A DNA stretch of 64,000 bases from Denitratisoma sp. (lineage in GTDB: Bacteria; Pseudomonadota; Gammaproteobacteria; Burkholderiales; Rhodocyclaceae). The DNA lies in NCBI GenBank assembly GCA_032027165.1, contig JAVSMO010000001.1, positions 2,233,919 to 2,297,918 on the forward strand. Reading direction: 5' to 3'. The first letter of the stretch is position 1. Each line of letters begins with the position of its first letter. Position numbers and translations under genes: made by a program. Below the pieces are notes generated by a model. It saw only the letters and a program-made list of their open reading frames with translations. It was not told the DNA's origin and did not search any database. Positions 34,281-43,753 of this stretch are shown one piece after another.

Positions 34281-35675
34281 ATGACAGATCACAGCAACGA
34301 TTCCAGCGGCAAGGCCTGGTCGGGACGCTTCAGCGAACCGGTGGCCGAACTCGTCAAGCGCTACACGGCTTCGGTGTCGTTCGACCGGCGCTTGGCCCTG
34401 CATGACATCCGCGGCTCGCTCGCCCATGCCCGCATGCTGGCAAAGCAGGGCATCATCGGCCAGGACGACCTGACCGCCATCGAGCGCGGCATGGCCGCCA
34501 TCAAGCACGAAATCGAGACCGAGGAATTCCAGTGGTCGGTCGACGACGAAGACGTGCATCTCAACATCGAGAAGCGCCTGACTGCGCTCGTCGGCGACGC
34601 CGGCAAGCGCCTGCACACCGGCCGCTCGCGCAACGACCAGGTGGCCACCGACATCCGCCTCTGGCTGCGCGAGGAAATCGATGGCCTCGACGGCCTGCTG
34701 CGCGCCTACCAGTCGGCCCTGCTCGACCTGGCCGAGCAGCACGCCGCCACGCCGATGCCGGGCTTCACGCATCTGCAGGTCGCGCAGCCGGTCACCTTCG
34801 GCCACCACCTGATGGCCTATTTCGAGATGGCGTCGCGCGACCGCGAGCGCCTCGCCGACTGCCGCAAGCGGACAAACCGCCTGCCGCTAGGCGCCGCGGC
34901 CCTGGCCGGCACCTCCTACCCGATCGACCGCGAGTTCGTCGCCCGCGAGCTGGGCTTCGACGGCGTCTGCGGCAACTCGCTGGATGCCGTCAGCGACCGC
35001 GACTTCGCCATCGAATTCGCCGGCGCCGCGGCGCTGATCATGACCCACGTCTCGCGCTTCTCCGAGGAGCTGATCCTGTGGATGAGCCCGCGCGTCGGCT
35101 TCATCGACCTGGCCGACCGCTTCTGCACCGGCTCGTCCATCATGCCGCAGAAGAAGAACCCGGACGTGCCGGAGCTGGCGCGCGGCAAGACCGGCCGCGT
35201 CTACGGCCACCTGACGGGGCTGCTCACGCTGATGAAGGGCCAGCCGCTCGCCTACAACAAGGACAACCAGGAAGACAAGGAGCCGCTCTTCGACACGGTC
35301 GACACCGTGCGCGACACCCTGGCCATCTTCGCCGACCTCGTTGCCGGCATTCGCGTGAAACCCGAGGCCATGCGCGCCGCGCTGCGGCAGGGCTACGCCA
35401 CCGCCACCGACCTCGCCGACTACCTGGTGAAGAAGGGCTTGCCCTTCCGCGACGCGCACGAAGCGGTGGCCCTTGCCGTGCGCGCCGCCGAGGAGAAGGG
35501 CTGCGACCTGCCCGATCTCGGTCTCGACGCCCTTCGCCGATTTTCGCCGCTGATCGGCGAGGATGCGCTCGCCGTGCTCACCGTCGAAGGCTCGCTCGCC
35601 TCGCGCGCCCATGTCGGCGGCACCGCGCCCGAGCAGGTACGCGCCGCCATCGCCCGGGCAAGAAGCGCTCTTTGA
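34281..35675 (+). CDS. argH: Argininosuccinate lyase
   Basis: Last step of arginine synthesis: argininosuccinate to arginine and fumarate. The 464-residue protein has [10 protein letters not shown], the [13 protein letters not shown] motif, and the superfamily signature [13 protein letters not shown] with the catalytic Ser. The ATG at 34281 gives normal length; the ATG at 34266 would add five residues, and the further upstream frame lies antisense to the kinase. It is divergent from the algZ-like gene, as in Pseudomonas. Confidence 0.96.
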   Translation: MTDHSNDSSGKAWSGRFSEPVAELVKRYTASVSFDRRLALHDIRGSLAHARMLAKQGIIGQDDLTAIERGMAAIKHEIETEEFQWSVDDEDVHLNIEKRLTALVGDAGKRLHTGRSRNDQVATDIRLWLREEIDGLDGLLRAYQSALLDLAEQHAATPMPGFTHLQVAQPVTFGHHLMAYFEMASRDRERLADCRKRTNRLPLGAAALAGTSYPIDREFVARELGFDGVCGNSLDAVSDRDFAIEFAGAAALIMTHVSRFSEELILWMSPRVGFIDLADRFCTGSSIMPQKKNPDVPELARGKTGRVYGHLTGLLTLMKGQPLAYNKDNQEDKEPLFDTVDTVRDTLAIFADLVAGIRVKPEAMRAALRQGYATATDLADYLVKKGLPFRDAHEAVALAVRAAEEKGCDLPDLGLDALRRFSPLIGEDALAVLTVEGSLASRAHVGGTAPEQVRAAIARARSAL

Positions 35676-35729
35676 ATTTCTGAACCGGGGCAGGCCTGCC
35701 AGACGGGCCCCGGCAGGCTCGCACATTCC

Positions 35730-37010
35730 ATGGACAAGATCGGCAAATACCAGGTCATCCGCAAGCTCGGCGAAGGCGCCACGTCGGTCGTCTACCTGGG
35801 CCACGACCCCTTCGCCGCGCGCGACGTCGCCATCAAGGTGGTGGCCAACAGCGTCTTCTCGGAAGGCGAGCGCGGCAAGCTGGCAAGGAAGCTCTTCGTC
35901 ACCGAGGCCTCGCTCGCCGGCAAGCTCAACCATCCGCACATCGTGCAGATCTACGACGCTGTGGCCGACGCCGATCCCAGCTACATCGTCATGGAATACG
36001 TCGAGGGCGGCACGCTGGAGCCGTATTGCGCCGCGGACCGCCTGCTGCCGCTGGCCGACGTCGTCGAGATGGTCTTCAAGTGCTCGCGCGCGCTGGATTT
36101 CGCCTACCGGCTGGGCGTCATCCATCGCGACCTCAAGCCGGCCAACATCCTGCGCGGCGGCACCTCCGGCACCGACGTCAAGATCTCCGATTTCGGCGCC
36201 GCCATCACCACCTCGAGCGACCAGACGGCGATCTCCGGCATCGGCTCGCCCGCCTACATGTCGCCGCAGCAGGTGCAGGACTGGCCGCTCGACCACCGCA
36301 CCGACATCTTCTCCCTCGGCGTCGTCATGTACCAGCTGCTCAGCGGACAGCTGCCCTTCCAGGGCAGCAACAACGGCAGCATCGTCTACCAGATCCTCAA
36401 CACCCGGCCGCCGCCGCCCTCGGCCCTGCGCGCCGGCATCCCGCCGGTGGTCGACGCCGTCGTCATGAAGGCGATGGAAAAGTCGCTCGAGGACCGTTAC
36501 GCCAGCTGGGACGCCTTCTCCTTCGACCTGGCCGAGGCCTTCCGCAGCGAACAGCTGGCCGAGACGCGCACGCAAATCGCCGACAGCGAGAAATTCAACA
36601 CCCTGCGCGGCCTGTCCTTCTTCCGCCATTTCAGCGACGTCCAGCTGTGGGAGGTGCTGCGCTTCTCGGAGTGGGCGCGCGCCAAGCCGGGCACCGTCCT
36701 GATGCACGAAGGCGAGCCGGGCGAGAACTTCTGCATCCTCGCCAGGGGCGAGGTCAAGGTCACCAAGAACGCCAAGCTGCTCAACATCCTCTCCGCCGGC
36801 GAGTGCTTCGGCGAGATGGCCTACCTCGGCGAGGAGGCCGGCGTGCGCGGTGCCGACGTGTCGACCCTGAGCGAGGCCACCGTCATCACCGTGCCGACCG
36901 AGGCGCTGCGGCGCGCCTCCGACGCCTGCCGGCACAGCTTCGACCGCGCCTTCCTGCGCATCCTGGTCGAACGCCTGTCGCTTGCCAACACCCGCCTGAC
37001 CTCGGTATAA
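35730..37010 (+). CDS. Ser/Thr protein kinase with C-terminal cyclic-nucleotide-binding domain (copy 1)
   Basis: A 426-residue soluble Hanks-type kinase. Visible are the Gly loop GEGATSVV (14-21), Lys36 in VAIKVV, catalytic IHRDLKPANI (Asp134), DFG at 154-156, and GSPAYMSPQQV in place of APE. After the kinase lobe (to about 275) comes a CNB domain (about 295-415) with FGEMAYLGEEAGVRGADV as its phosphate-binding cassette. No TM segment or PASTA repeat is present. This layout is like a single-chain PKG; regulation by a cyclic nucleotide is inference. It is separated by 7 bases from a paralogue, suggesting tandem duplication. Confidence 0.9.
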   Translation: MDKIGKYQVIRKLGEGATSVVYLGHDPFAARDVAIKVVANSVFSEGERGKLARKLFVTEASLAGKLNHPHIVQIYDAVADADPSYIVMEYVEGGTLEPYCAADRLLPLADVVEMVFKCSRALDFAYRLGVIHRDLKPANILRGGTSGTDVKISDFGAAITTSSDQTAISGIGSPAYMSPQQVQDWPLDHRTDIFSLGVVMYQLLSGQLPFQGSNNGSIVYQILNTRPPPPSALRAGIPPVVDAVVMKAMEKSLEDRYASWDAFSFDLAEAFRSEQLAETRTQIADSEKFNTLRGLSFFRHFSDVQLWEVLRFSEWARAKPGTVLMHEGEPGENFCILARGEVKVTKNAKLLNILSAGECFGEMAYLGEEAGVRGADVSTLSEATVITVPTEALRRASDACRHSFDRAFLRILVERLSLANTRLTSV

Positions 37011-37017
37011 CGGCGTC

Positions 37018-38306
<1,289 letters not shown>

Positions 38307-38307
<1 letters not shown>

Positions 38308-39188
38308 TGCCCCTGGGCGAATCGCTCTCTGCTGAAATCAGCCGTGCCCTGGGCCGCCCCTTCCGCACCGTTTCCAGTCGTGAAACCGGCGGCGGCTGCA
38401 TCCATCGCGCGCTGGTACTGGAGGGCGATGGCGAACGCTGGTTCGTCAAGCTGAATTCAGGAGAAACCCTGCCGATGTTCGAGGCGGAGCGCGACGGTCT
38501 GGCGGCGCTGGCCGCAGCCGGTGCCTTCCGCGTGCCGCGGCCGCTGTGCTGCGGACTCGTCGGCGGGCAGGCGTATCTGGTGCTGGAACATCTGGACCTG
38601 ATGCCCGTCGCCGAGCGCGCCGGCGCCATCGCCAGCGGCCGCGCACTCGCCACCCTGCACCGAACGGCCGGAGGACGCTACGGCTGGCATCGCGACAACT
38701 TCATCGGCGCCACGTCGCAGACCAACACGGAGAGCGGCAACTGGGCGCGCTTCTTCGCCGACGCACGGCTGCTGCCGCAACTCGAGCGGGCCGCGGCCCA
38801 TGGCTACGCGTTGCGGAAAAAGGGGGAGAGCCTGGCTTCGAAACTGCCGGCCTTCTTTCTCGACTACCGACCGACACCGAGCCTGCTGCACGGCGACCTC
38901 TGGCACGGCAACGCGGCGATGTGCGGAAGCGCGCCGGCCGTCTTCGATCCGGCCGTGTATTACGGCGACCGAGAGACGGACCTCGCGATGACGGAACTCT
39001 TCGGCGGCTTTCCCGAGGCCTTCTACGCCGCCTACTGCGAGGCCTGGCCGCTGGCGGAAGGGTACGAGTCGCGCAAGACGCTCTACAACCTCTACCACGT
39101 CCTCAACCACCTCAACCTGTTCGGCGCCGGCTACCTGCGCCAGGCCGAGCGGATGATCGACAGGCTCCTCGCGGAATTGCACGGATAA
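38307..39188 (+). CDS. Fructosamine kinase family protein
   Basis: A 293-residue protein of the fructosamine-3-kinase/YniA family, which phosphorylates ketoamine adducts so that they fall off glycated proteins. Supporting features are RETGGGCIHRA, WFVKLNS (ATP-Lys), EHLDLMP, the catalytic LLHGDLWHGN, the metal-binding VFDPAVYYGDRETDLAM, and YNLYHVLNHLNLFG at the end. It is translationally coupled to the second kinase. The bacterial substrate is probably a sugar-amine adduct (family inference). Confidence 0.88.
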
Positions 39189-39213
39189 AAGTCAGTCGCT
39201 GCAGAACGGCGAC

Positions 39214-39540
39214 TTACGCCGCAGTGGCGATGCCTTCCAGCTTCTTCTGCAGCTCGCCGGCCTGGTACATCTCGCTCATGATGTCCGAGCCGCCGATGAA
39301 CTCGCCCTTGATGTAGAGCTGCGGAATGGTCGGCCAGTTGGAGAAATCCTTGATGCCGGCGCGGATGCCGGGATGCTCCAGCACGTTCACCGAGTAATAC
39401 TGCTTCACGCCGCACAGCTTGAGGATCTGCGCCGCCTTGGCGGAGAAGCCGCACTGCGGGAAGGTCGGCGTGCCCTTCATGTAGAGCACCACCGGGTGGG
39501 TCGAAACTTGTTCCTTGAGGAGTTGCTGAACGTCTTCCAT
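39214..39540 (-). CDS. grxD: Monothiol glutaredoxin (Grx4 type)
   Basis: A 108-residue monothiol glutaredoxin that binds and delivers [2Fe-2S] clusters. It has VVLYMKGTPTFPQCGFSAKA with the CGFS active site, the cis-Pro WPTIPQLYIKGEFIGGSDI, and the typical N-terminal DVQQLLKEQVSTHPV. It is converging on the fructosamine kinase gene with 25 bases between stops, and lies downstream of hemA-prfA-prmC, a common betaproteobacterial order. Confidence 0.95.
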   Translation of the reverse strand: MEDVQQLLKEQVSTHPVVLYMKGTPTFPQCGFSAKAAQILKLCGVKQYYSVNVLEHPGIRAGIKDFSNWPTIPQLYIKGEFIGGSDIMSEMYQAGELQKKLEGIATAA

Positions 39541-39599
39541 GGTCTTTCCTTTAAAAGCCTACTAATTTTGTCAAGTTTAGCGTTTGCTGATACTTGCCG

Positions 39600-40403
39600 T
39601 CAAGGCCGCGTTCCGCCGGTCACGCGCAGGATGCCGGCCAGATCCCGGCGATGCTCGATGGCAACGAAGCCCGCCGCATCGAGCAGGGCCGCCACCGGCC
39701 GGGCCTGGTCGTAGCCGTGCTCGAAATACAGCCGTCCGCCGGGCGCAAGATGCGCGCCAGCGCCGGCGACGATGCGGCGGATGTCGTCGAGGCCTTCGGG
39801 CCCGGCGGCCAGCGCGCTGTGCGGCTCGAAGCGCACGTCGCCCTGCGCGAGGTGTGGATCGGCCTCGGCCACATAGGGCGGGTTCGCCAGGATCAGGTCG
39901 AAACGCTCGCCCGCCAGCGGCGCGAACCAGTCGCCCTGCAGGAAGCGCACCGCCACGCCATGGCGCGCGGCATTCACCCGCGCCACGGCGAGGGCCGCCG
40001 CGGAGACGTCGACCGCCGTCACTTCCGATTGCGGCAGCGATTTCGCCACCGCGATGGCGAGGCAACCGCTGCCGGTGCCGAGGTCGAGGATGCGCCGCGC
40101 CGGCCGCTCGAGAGCGATGTCCACCAGCAGTTCGGTCTCCTCGCGCGGGATCAGCACGGCGGGCGTGACGTGAAAGTCCAGGCCGTAGAACTCGCGTTGG
40201 CCGGTGAGGTAGGCGAGCGGCTCGCCGGCGGCGCGGCGTGCCGCCAATTCGCGAAACCTCGCCGTATCCTGGAGACTGACTTTTCCTTCCGGATGCGCTT
40301 CCAGCGCGGCATGCGACACGCCGAGGACATGGCACAGCAGCAGGCGCGCCTCACGCAGCGGAATCGCGGCGCGCGCTTCCTCGAGCGCCGCGGCGACGTT
40401 CAC
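39600..40403 (-). CDS. prmC: Peptide chain release factor N5-glutamine methyltransferase
   Basis: Methylates the Gln of the GGQ motif in RF1/RF2. The 267-residue protein has an N-terminal helical domain ([15 protein letters not shown]), the SAM site [16 protein letters not shown], and the catalytic LANPPYV. It overlaps the stop of prfA by 4 bases (ATGA), so enzyme and substrate are made from one transcript. Confidence 0.95.
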   Translation of the reverse strand: MNVAAALEEARAAIPLREARLLLCHVLGVSHAALEAHPEGKVSLQDTARFRELAARRAAGEPLAYLTGQREFYGLDFHVTPAVLIPREETELLVDIALERPARRILDLGTGSGCLAIAVAKSLPQSEVTAVDVSAAALAVARVNAARHGVAVRFLQGDWFAPLAGERFDLILANPPYVAEADPHLAQGDVRFEPHSALAAGPEGLDDIRRIVAGAGAHLAPGGRLYFEHGYDQARPVAALLDAAGFVAIEHRRDLAGILRVTGGTRP

Positions 40404-41485
40404 GCCGCCTCTTCCGACAAAGCCGCCAGCTGCTCGGCCTGATGCTCGGCAGAGAGCGCGCCGACCAGCTCATCGAGGTCTCCGTCCATGATGGCGTCGA
40501 TCTTGTACAGCGTCAGGTTGATGCGATGGTCGGTGATGCGGCCCTGCGGGAAGTTGTAGGTGCGAATGCGCTCGGAACGGTCGCCGCTGCCGACCAGCGA
40601 CTTTCGCGTCGAGGCGATCTGTGCCTGCTGCGCGCGCGTCTGCTGGTCCTTGATGCGCGCCGCCAGCACGGAGAGCGCCTGCGCCTTGTTCTTGTGCTGC
40701 GAGCGGTCGTCCTGGCACTCGACGACGATGCCGGTCGGCAGGTGCGTGACGCGCACGGCGGAGTCGGTCTTGTTCACGTGCTGGCCGCCTGCGCCGCTGG
40801 CGCGGTAGGTGTCGATGCGCAGCTCGGCCGGATTGATGACGACGTCGGCCACCTCGTCCGCCTCGGGCAGTACCGCCACGGTGCACGCCGAGGTGTGTAT
40901 GCGCCCCTGCGTCTCGGTGGCGGGAACGCGCTGCACGCGATGCCCCCCCGACTCGAACTTCAGCTTCGAGTAGGCGCCCTGCCCGACGATGCGCAGGATC
41001 ACCTCCTTGTAGCCGCCCAGGTCGGACGGATTCTGCGAGATGACCTCCACCTTCCAGCGCTGCCGCTCGGCGTAGCGGGCATACATGCGGAACAGGTCGC
41101 CGGCGAACAGCGCCGACTCGTCGCCGCCGGTGCCGGCGCGGATTTCCAGGAACAGGTTGCGCTCGTCGTTGGGATCGCGCGGCAGCAGGGCGCGCTGCAG
41201 TTCGTCCTCGAGGCGCGCCATCTCCTCGCGGCAGGCGCGGATCTCCTCCTCGGCGAGATCCTTCATCTCGGCATCGGCCAGCATGGCCTGCGCCGATTGC
41301 ATGCCCGCCTCCGCCTTGCGCCAGGCGGCAAAGAGCGCCGCCACCGGCGCGATCTCGGCGTGCTCGCGCGTCAGCCTGCGGTAGGCGTCCATGTCCTTCG
41401 TCGCCGTCTCGCTGGCCAGCAGCAGGTCGAGCTCGGCGAGGCGGCGGCTCAGGTGCTCAAGTTTGTCGCTGATGCTTTTTTTCAT
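40400..41485 (-). CDS. prfA: Peptide chain release factor 1
   Basis: Reads UAA and UAG stop codons. The 361-residue protein has the PVT-region equivalent [18 protein letters not shown] and the peptidyl-hydrolysis loop [17 protein letters not shown] (GGQ). Length is normal for RF1. It is preceded by hemA and followed by overlapping prmC. Confidence 0.97.
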   Translation of the reverse strand: MKKSISDKLEHLSRRLAELDLLLASETATKDMDAYRRLTREHAEIAPVAALFAAWRKAEAGMQSAQAMLADAEMKDLAEEEIRACREEMARLEDELQRALLPRDPNDERNLFLEIRAGTGGDESALFAGDLFRMYARYAERQRWKVEVISQNPSDLGGYKEVILRIVGQGAYSKLKFESGGHRVQRVPATETQGRIHTSACTVAVLPEADEVADVVINPAELRIDTYRASGAGGQHVNKTDSAVRVTHLPTGIVVECQDDRSQHKNKAQALSVLAARIKDQQTRAQQAQIASTRKSLVGSGDRSERIRTYNFPQGRITDHRINLTLYKIDAIMDGDLDELVGALSAEHQAEQLAALSEEAA

Positions 41486-41537
41486 GGCAATGGTAAACGG
41501 CCCGCCCTGCGGCCGGCGCAGGGGAGCGTCTCGGCAG

Positions 41538-42791
41538 CTACTCTTCGGGATGCAGGTGGTAGATGCGGGCGATCAGGTCGGCCAAGTCGTGGCGGTTCGG
41601 CCCGTCGGCCTGATTCAGCGCGGCGGTAGGCCCGTGCATCAGCTTGTTGGTGAGGCCATGCGAGAGCACCTCCAGCACACGCTGCGGATCCTCGCCCTTG
41701 GCCAGCAGCTTGAGCGCATGTTCGACCTCGTGACGGCGCGCGCGCTCGGCCGTGTCGCGCAGCGCGCGGATGGTCGGCACCGTCTCGCGCGACTCCAGCC
41801 AGTGCAGGAAGCCGTCCACGCGCGAGGTGATGATCGCCTCGGCCTCGACCACCGCCTTCTCGCGCGACTCCAGGCCGGACTCGACGATGGCGCCGAGGTC
41901 ATCCAGCGTGTACAGGAAGACGTCGTCGAGCTGGGCGATCTCCGGCTCGATGTCGCGCGGCACGGCCAGATCCACCATCACCATCGGCCGGTGGCGGCGC
42001 GCCCTGATGGCGCGCTCGGCCATGCCCAGCCCGATGATCGGCAGAGGGCTCGCCGTGCAGGAGACGATCACGTCGTACTCGAACAGCCGCTCGCCGATCT
42101 CGTCGAGCCGCATGGCGTCGCCGGAGAAGCGCACCGCCAGCGCCTCGCCCCGCTCCAGCGTGCGGTTGGCCACGGTAATGCGTTTCGGCTTCTGCGCGGC
42201 GAAATGCGCGGCGCACAGCTCGACCATCTCGCCGGCACCGATGAACAGCACCTTCTGTTCCGCCACGTTCTCGAAGATGCGCTCGGCCAGATGCACCGTC
42301 GCCGCCGCCATCGACACGATGTTGGCGCCGATGGCGGTGGTGGAGCGCACCTCCTTCGCCACGGCAAAGGTCCTCTGGAACAGCTTGTGCAGGAGCGTGC
42401 CCAGCGTGCCGGCGTGCTCCGCCACGCGCGCCGCCTGCTTCATCTGGCCGAGGATCTGCGGCTCGCCGAGCACCATCGAGTCGAGGCCGCTGGCAACGCG
42501 GAACATGTGCCGCACGGCATCGCGGCTGGGCAATGTGTAGAGGTACGGCGAGATGTTCTGCGGCTGCAGCCGGTGGTATTCGGCCAGCCATTGTGCGGCC
42601 GCCTCGGGCGCCTCGGCGGCGCAATACAGTTCGGTTCGGTTGCAGGTCGACAGGATCGCCGCCTCGCGCACTTCCCGGCCATGCGTCAATTCGACCAGGG
42701 CCTGCGGCAGGCGCAATGGATCGAACGCCACCTGTTCGCGAACGGCAAGCGGCGCGGTGTGGTGGTTGAGGCCTAAGGCGTAGAGCTGCAT
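41538..42791 (-). CDS. hemA: Glutamyl-tRNA reductase
   Basis: First committed step of C5-pathway tetrapyrrole synthesis: reduces glutamyl-tRNA to glutamate-1-semialdehyde. The 417-residue protein has [15 protein letters not shown], catalytic STCNRTELY (Cys50), [12 protein letters not shown], the NADPH motif [14 protein letters not shown] and the C-terminal dimerisation helix. It shows that this organism uses the C5 route. It leads the hemA-prfA-prmC operon; the upstream 90 bases must hold the promoter. Confidence 0.96.
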   Translation of the reverse strand: MQLYALGLNHHTAPLAVREQVAFDPLRLPQALVELTHGREVREAAILSTCNRTELYCAAEAPEAAAQWLAEYHRLQPQNISPYLYTLPSRDAVRHMFRVASGLDSMVLGEPQILGQMKQAARVAEHAGTLGTLLHKLFQRTFAVAKEVRSTTAIGANIVSMAAATVHLAERIFENVAEQKVLFIGAGEMVELCAAHFAAQKPKRITVANRTLERGEALAVRFSGDAMRLDEIGERLFEYDVIVSCTASPLPIIGLGMAERAIRARRHRPMVMVDLAVPRDIEPEIAQLDDVFLYTLDDLGAIVESGLESREKAVVEAEAIITSRVDGFLHWLESRETVPTIRALRDTAERARRHEVEHALKLLAKGEDPQRVLEVLSHGLTNKLMHGPTAALNQADGPNRHDLADLIARIYHLHPEE

Positions 42792-42884
42792 CGGAAGCGG
42801 TTCTGTCGGAATTTTCCAAGGAAATTATAGCATTAGCCCTACGGCCAAAAGGGCTGACACAGATCAATCCAAAGCCAGAAAGGA

Positions 42885-42910
42885 AACGGCCCTCCGAGTG
42901 GAGGGCCGTT
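42885..42910 (-). terminator. Terminator downstream of tRNA-Phe
   Basis: A perfect 11-bp inverted repeat (AACGGCCCTCC, 42885-42895, with its complement at 42900-42910) around the loop GAGT. On the minus strand it follows the tRNA 3' end by 11 bases and is followed by TCCTTTC, a weak U-tract. Confidence 0.7.
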
Positions 42911-42921
42911 CCAGAAGAATT

Positions 42922-42997
42922 TGGTGGCCAGGGGCGGAATCGAACCGTCGACACGCGGATTTTCAATCCGCTGCTCTACCAACTGAGCTACCTGGCC
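42922..42997 (-). tRNA. tRNA-Phe (GAA)
   Basis: 76 bases including an encoded CCA. The acceptor stem GGCCAGG pairs with CCTGGCC, the D-arm is GCTC-AGTTGGTA-GAGC, the anticodon arm is GCGGA-TTGAAAA-TCCGC (anticodon GAA), and the T-loop is TTCGATT. The T-stem reads GACGG/CCGCC and so contains one A-C mismatch at its second pair. Nothing is transcribed immediately upstream on the same strand. Confidence 0.96.
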
Positions 42998-43488
42998 TGA
43001 GAATCTGTTTCCGCCGCGACGCAAGCCGCCTGCGAAAGAGGCGGGATTATACTGTTTTCGGCGTTGTTCGCAAAATGGCCTTCCGGCAATACCCGGCCCG
43101 CCCGGGTTATCCCGAAATACTGCCGCATCCCCTCCGCGATCTATCACTTTTGTTTGCTTCGCTGCAACGTAGCAATTTTTCCCCGATATCCCCCAATCCA
43201 AATCCAGAGACTCAAGCAAATCATCCGATTACAAAAATGATGCGGCGCACCATCCTGATCCTGCCTGGATGTTTGCCTTTCATCGGTCTCGTTTTCTGTA
43301 AGCAATCTGTCAGTTTTCAGAGACGATAATGTGGGCTACCCGGAGAATTCTGCTCTACGACTTCTGGGTGAGGAGAGCGGTGCGTGCAAGAGGGGAAACC
43401 CCCGGGCGCACCGAAAACGGCCGCAGCCACCGTCCGCCCCAAGCGGGCAATGTCTGCGGCGCTTGTCAAAAAAGGAGGAGTCGCTTCC
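42998..43488 (+). other. 490-base intergenic region with GC-rich structured leader before the symporter genes
   Basis: No credible gene was found: the plus-strand open frame crossing it begins antisense to the tRNA. The last 120 bases before the DUF4212 gene are GC-rich and can fold: CGGTGCG (43378-43384) pairs with CGCACCG (43407-43413), enclosing a GGGG-AAA-CCCC hairpin (43392-43402). A GATAAT at 43325-43330 is a possible -10. A cis-acting leader RNA is possible but matches no riboswitch I could confirm. Confidence 0.4.
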
Positions 43489-43752
43489 ATGCAACTTACC
43501 GAAAAGCACAAGGAGTACTGGAGTCGAAACCTGAAAATCACGAGCATCCTGTTCGTGGTCTGGTTCGTCTTCACCTTCGTCACGGGCTGGTTTTCGCGTG
43601 AACTGAACAGCATCACCTTCATCGGGCCGCTCGGCTTCTACATGGCCGCGCAGGGCTCACTGGCGATCTACGTGATCATCATCGTGTTCTACGCCAAGAC
43701 CATGAACAAACTGGACAACGAGTACGGCGTCCAGGAAGGGGAGGAAGACTAA
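43489..43752 (+). CDS. DUF4212 small subunit of sodium/solute symporter
   Basis: An 87-residue protein with two TM segments (ITSILFVVWFVFTFVTGWF and FYMAAQGSLAIYVIIIVFYA) typical of DUF4212 proteins encoded before SSS-family symporters. AAGGAGG at 43472-43478 supports the ATG at 43489; an earlier in-frame ATG at 43450 lacks one. It ends one base before the symporter gene. Inferred to be a partner subunit of the transporter. Confidence 0.88.
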   Translation: MQLTEKHKEYWSRNLKITSILFVVWFVFTFVTGWFSRELNSITFIGPLGFYMAAQGSLAIYVIIIVFYAKTMNKLDNEYGVQEGEED

Positions 43753-43753
43753 T

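Noticed and set aside
42898..43329. 143-codon plus-strand frame beginning antisense to tRNA-Phe
   Set aside because: Its N-terminal residues are simply the reverse complement of the tRNA, a known false gene type; the rest has no ribosome-binding site or family features.
43370..43440. Glycine-riboswitch-like GGAGAG ... CACCGAA pattern
   Set aside because: The downstream conserved CTCTCAGG and GGACAG elements are missing, so the match is only partial.
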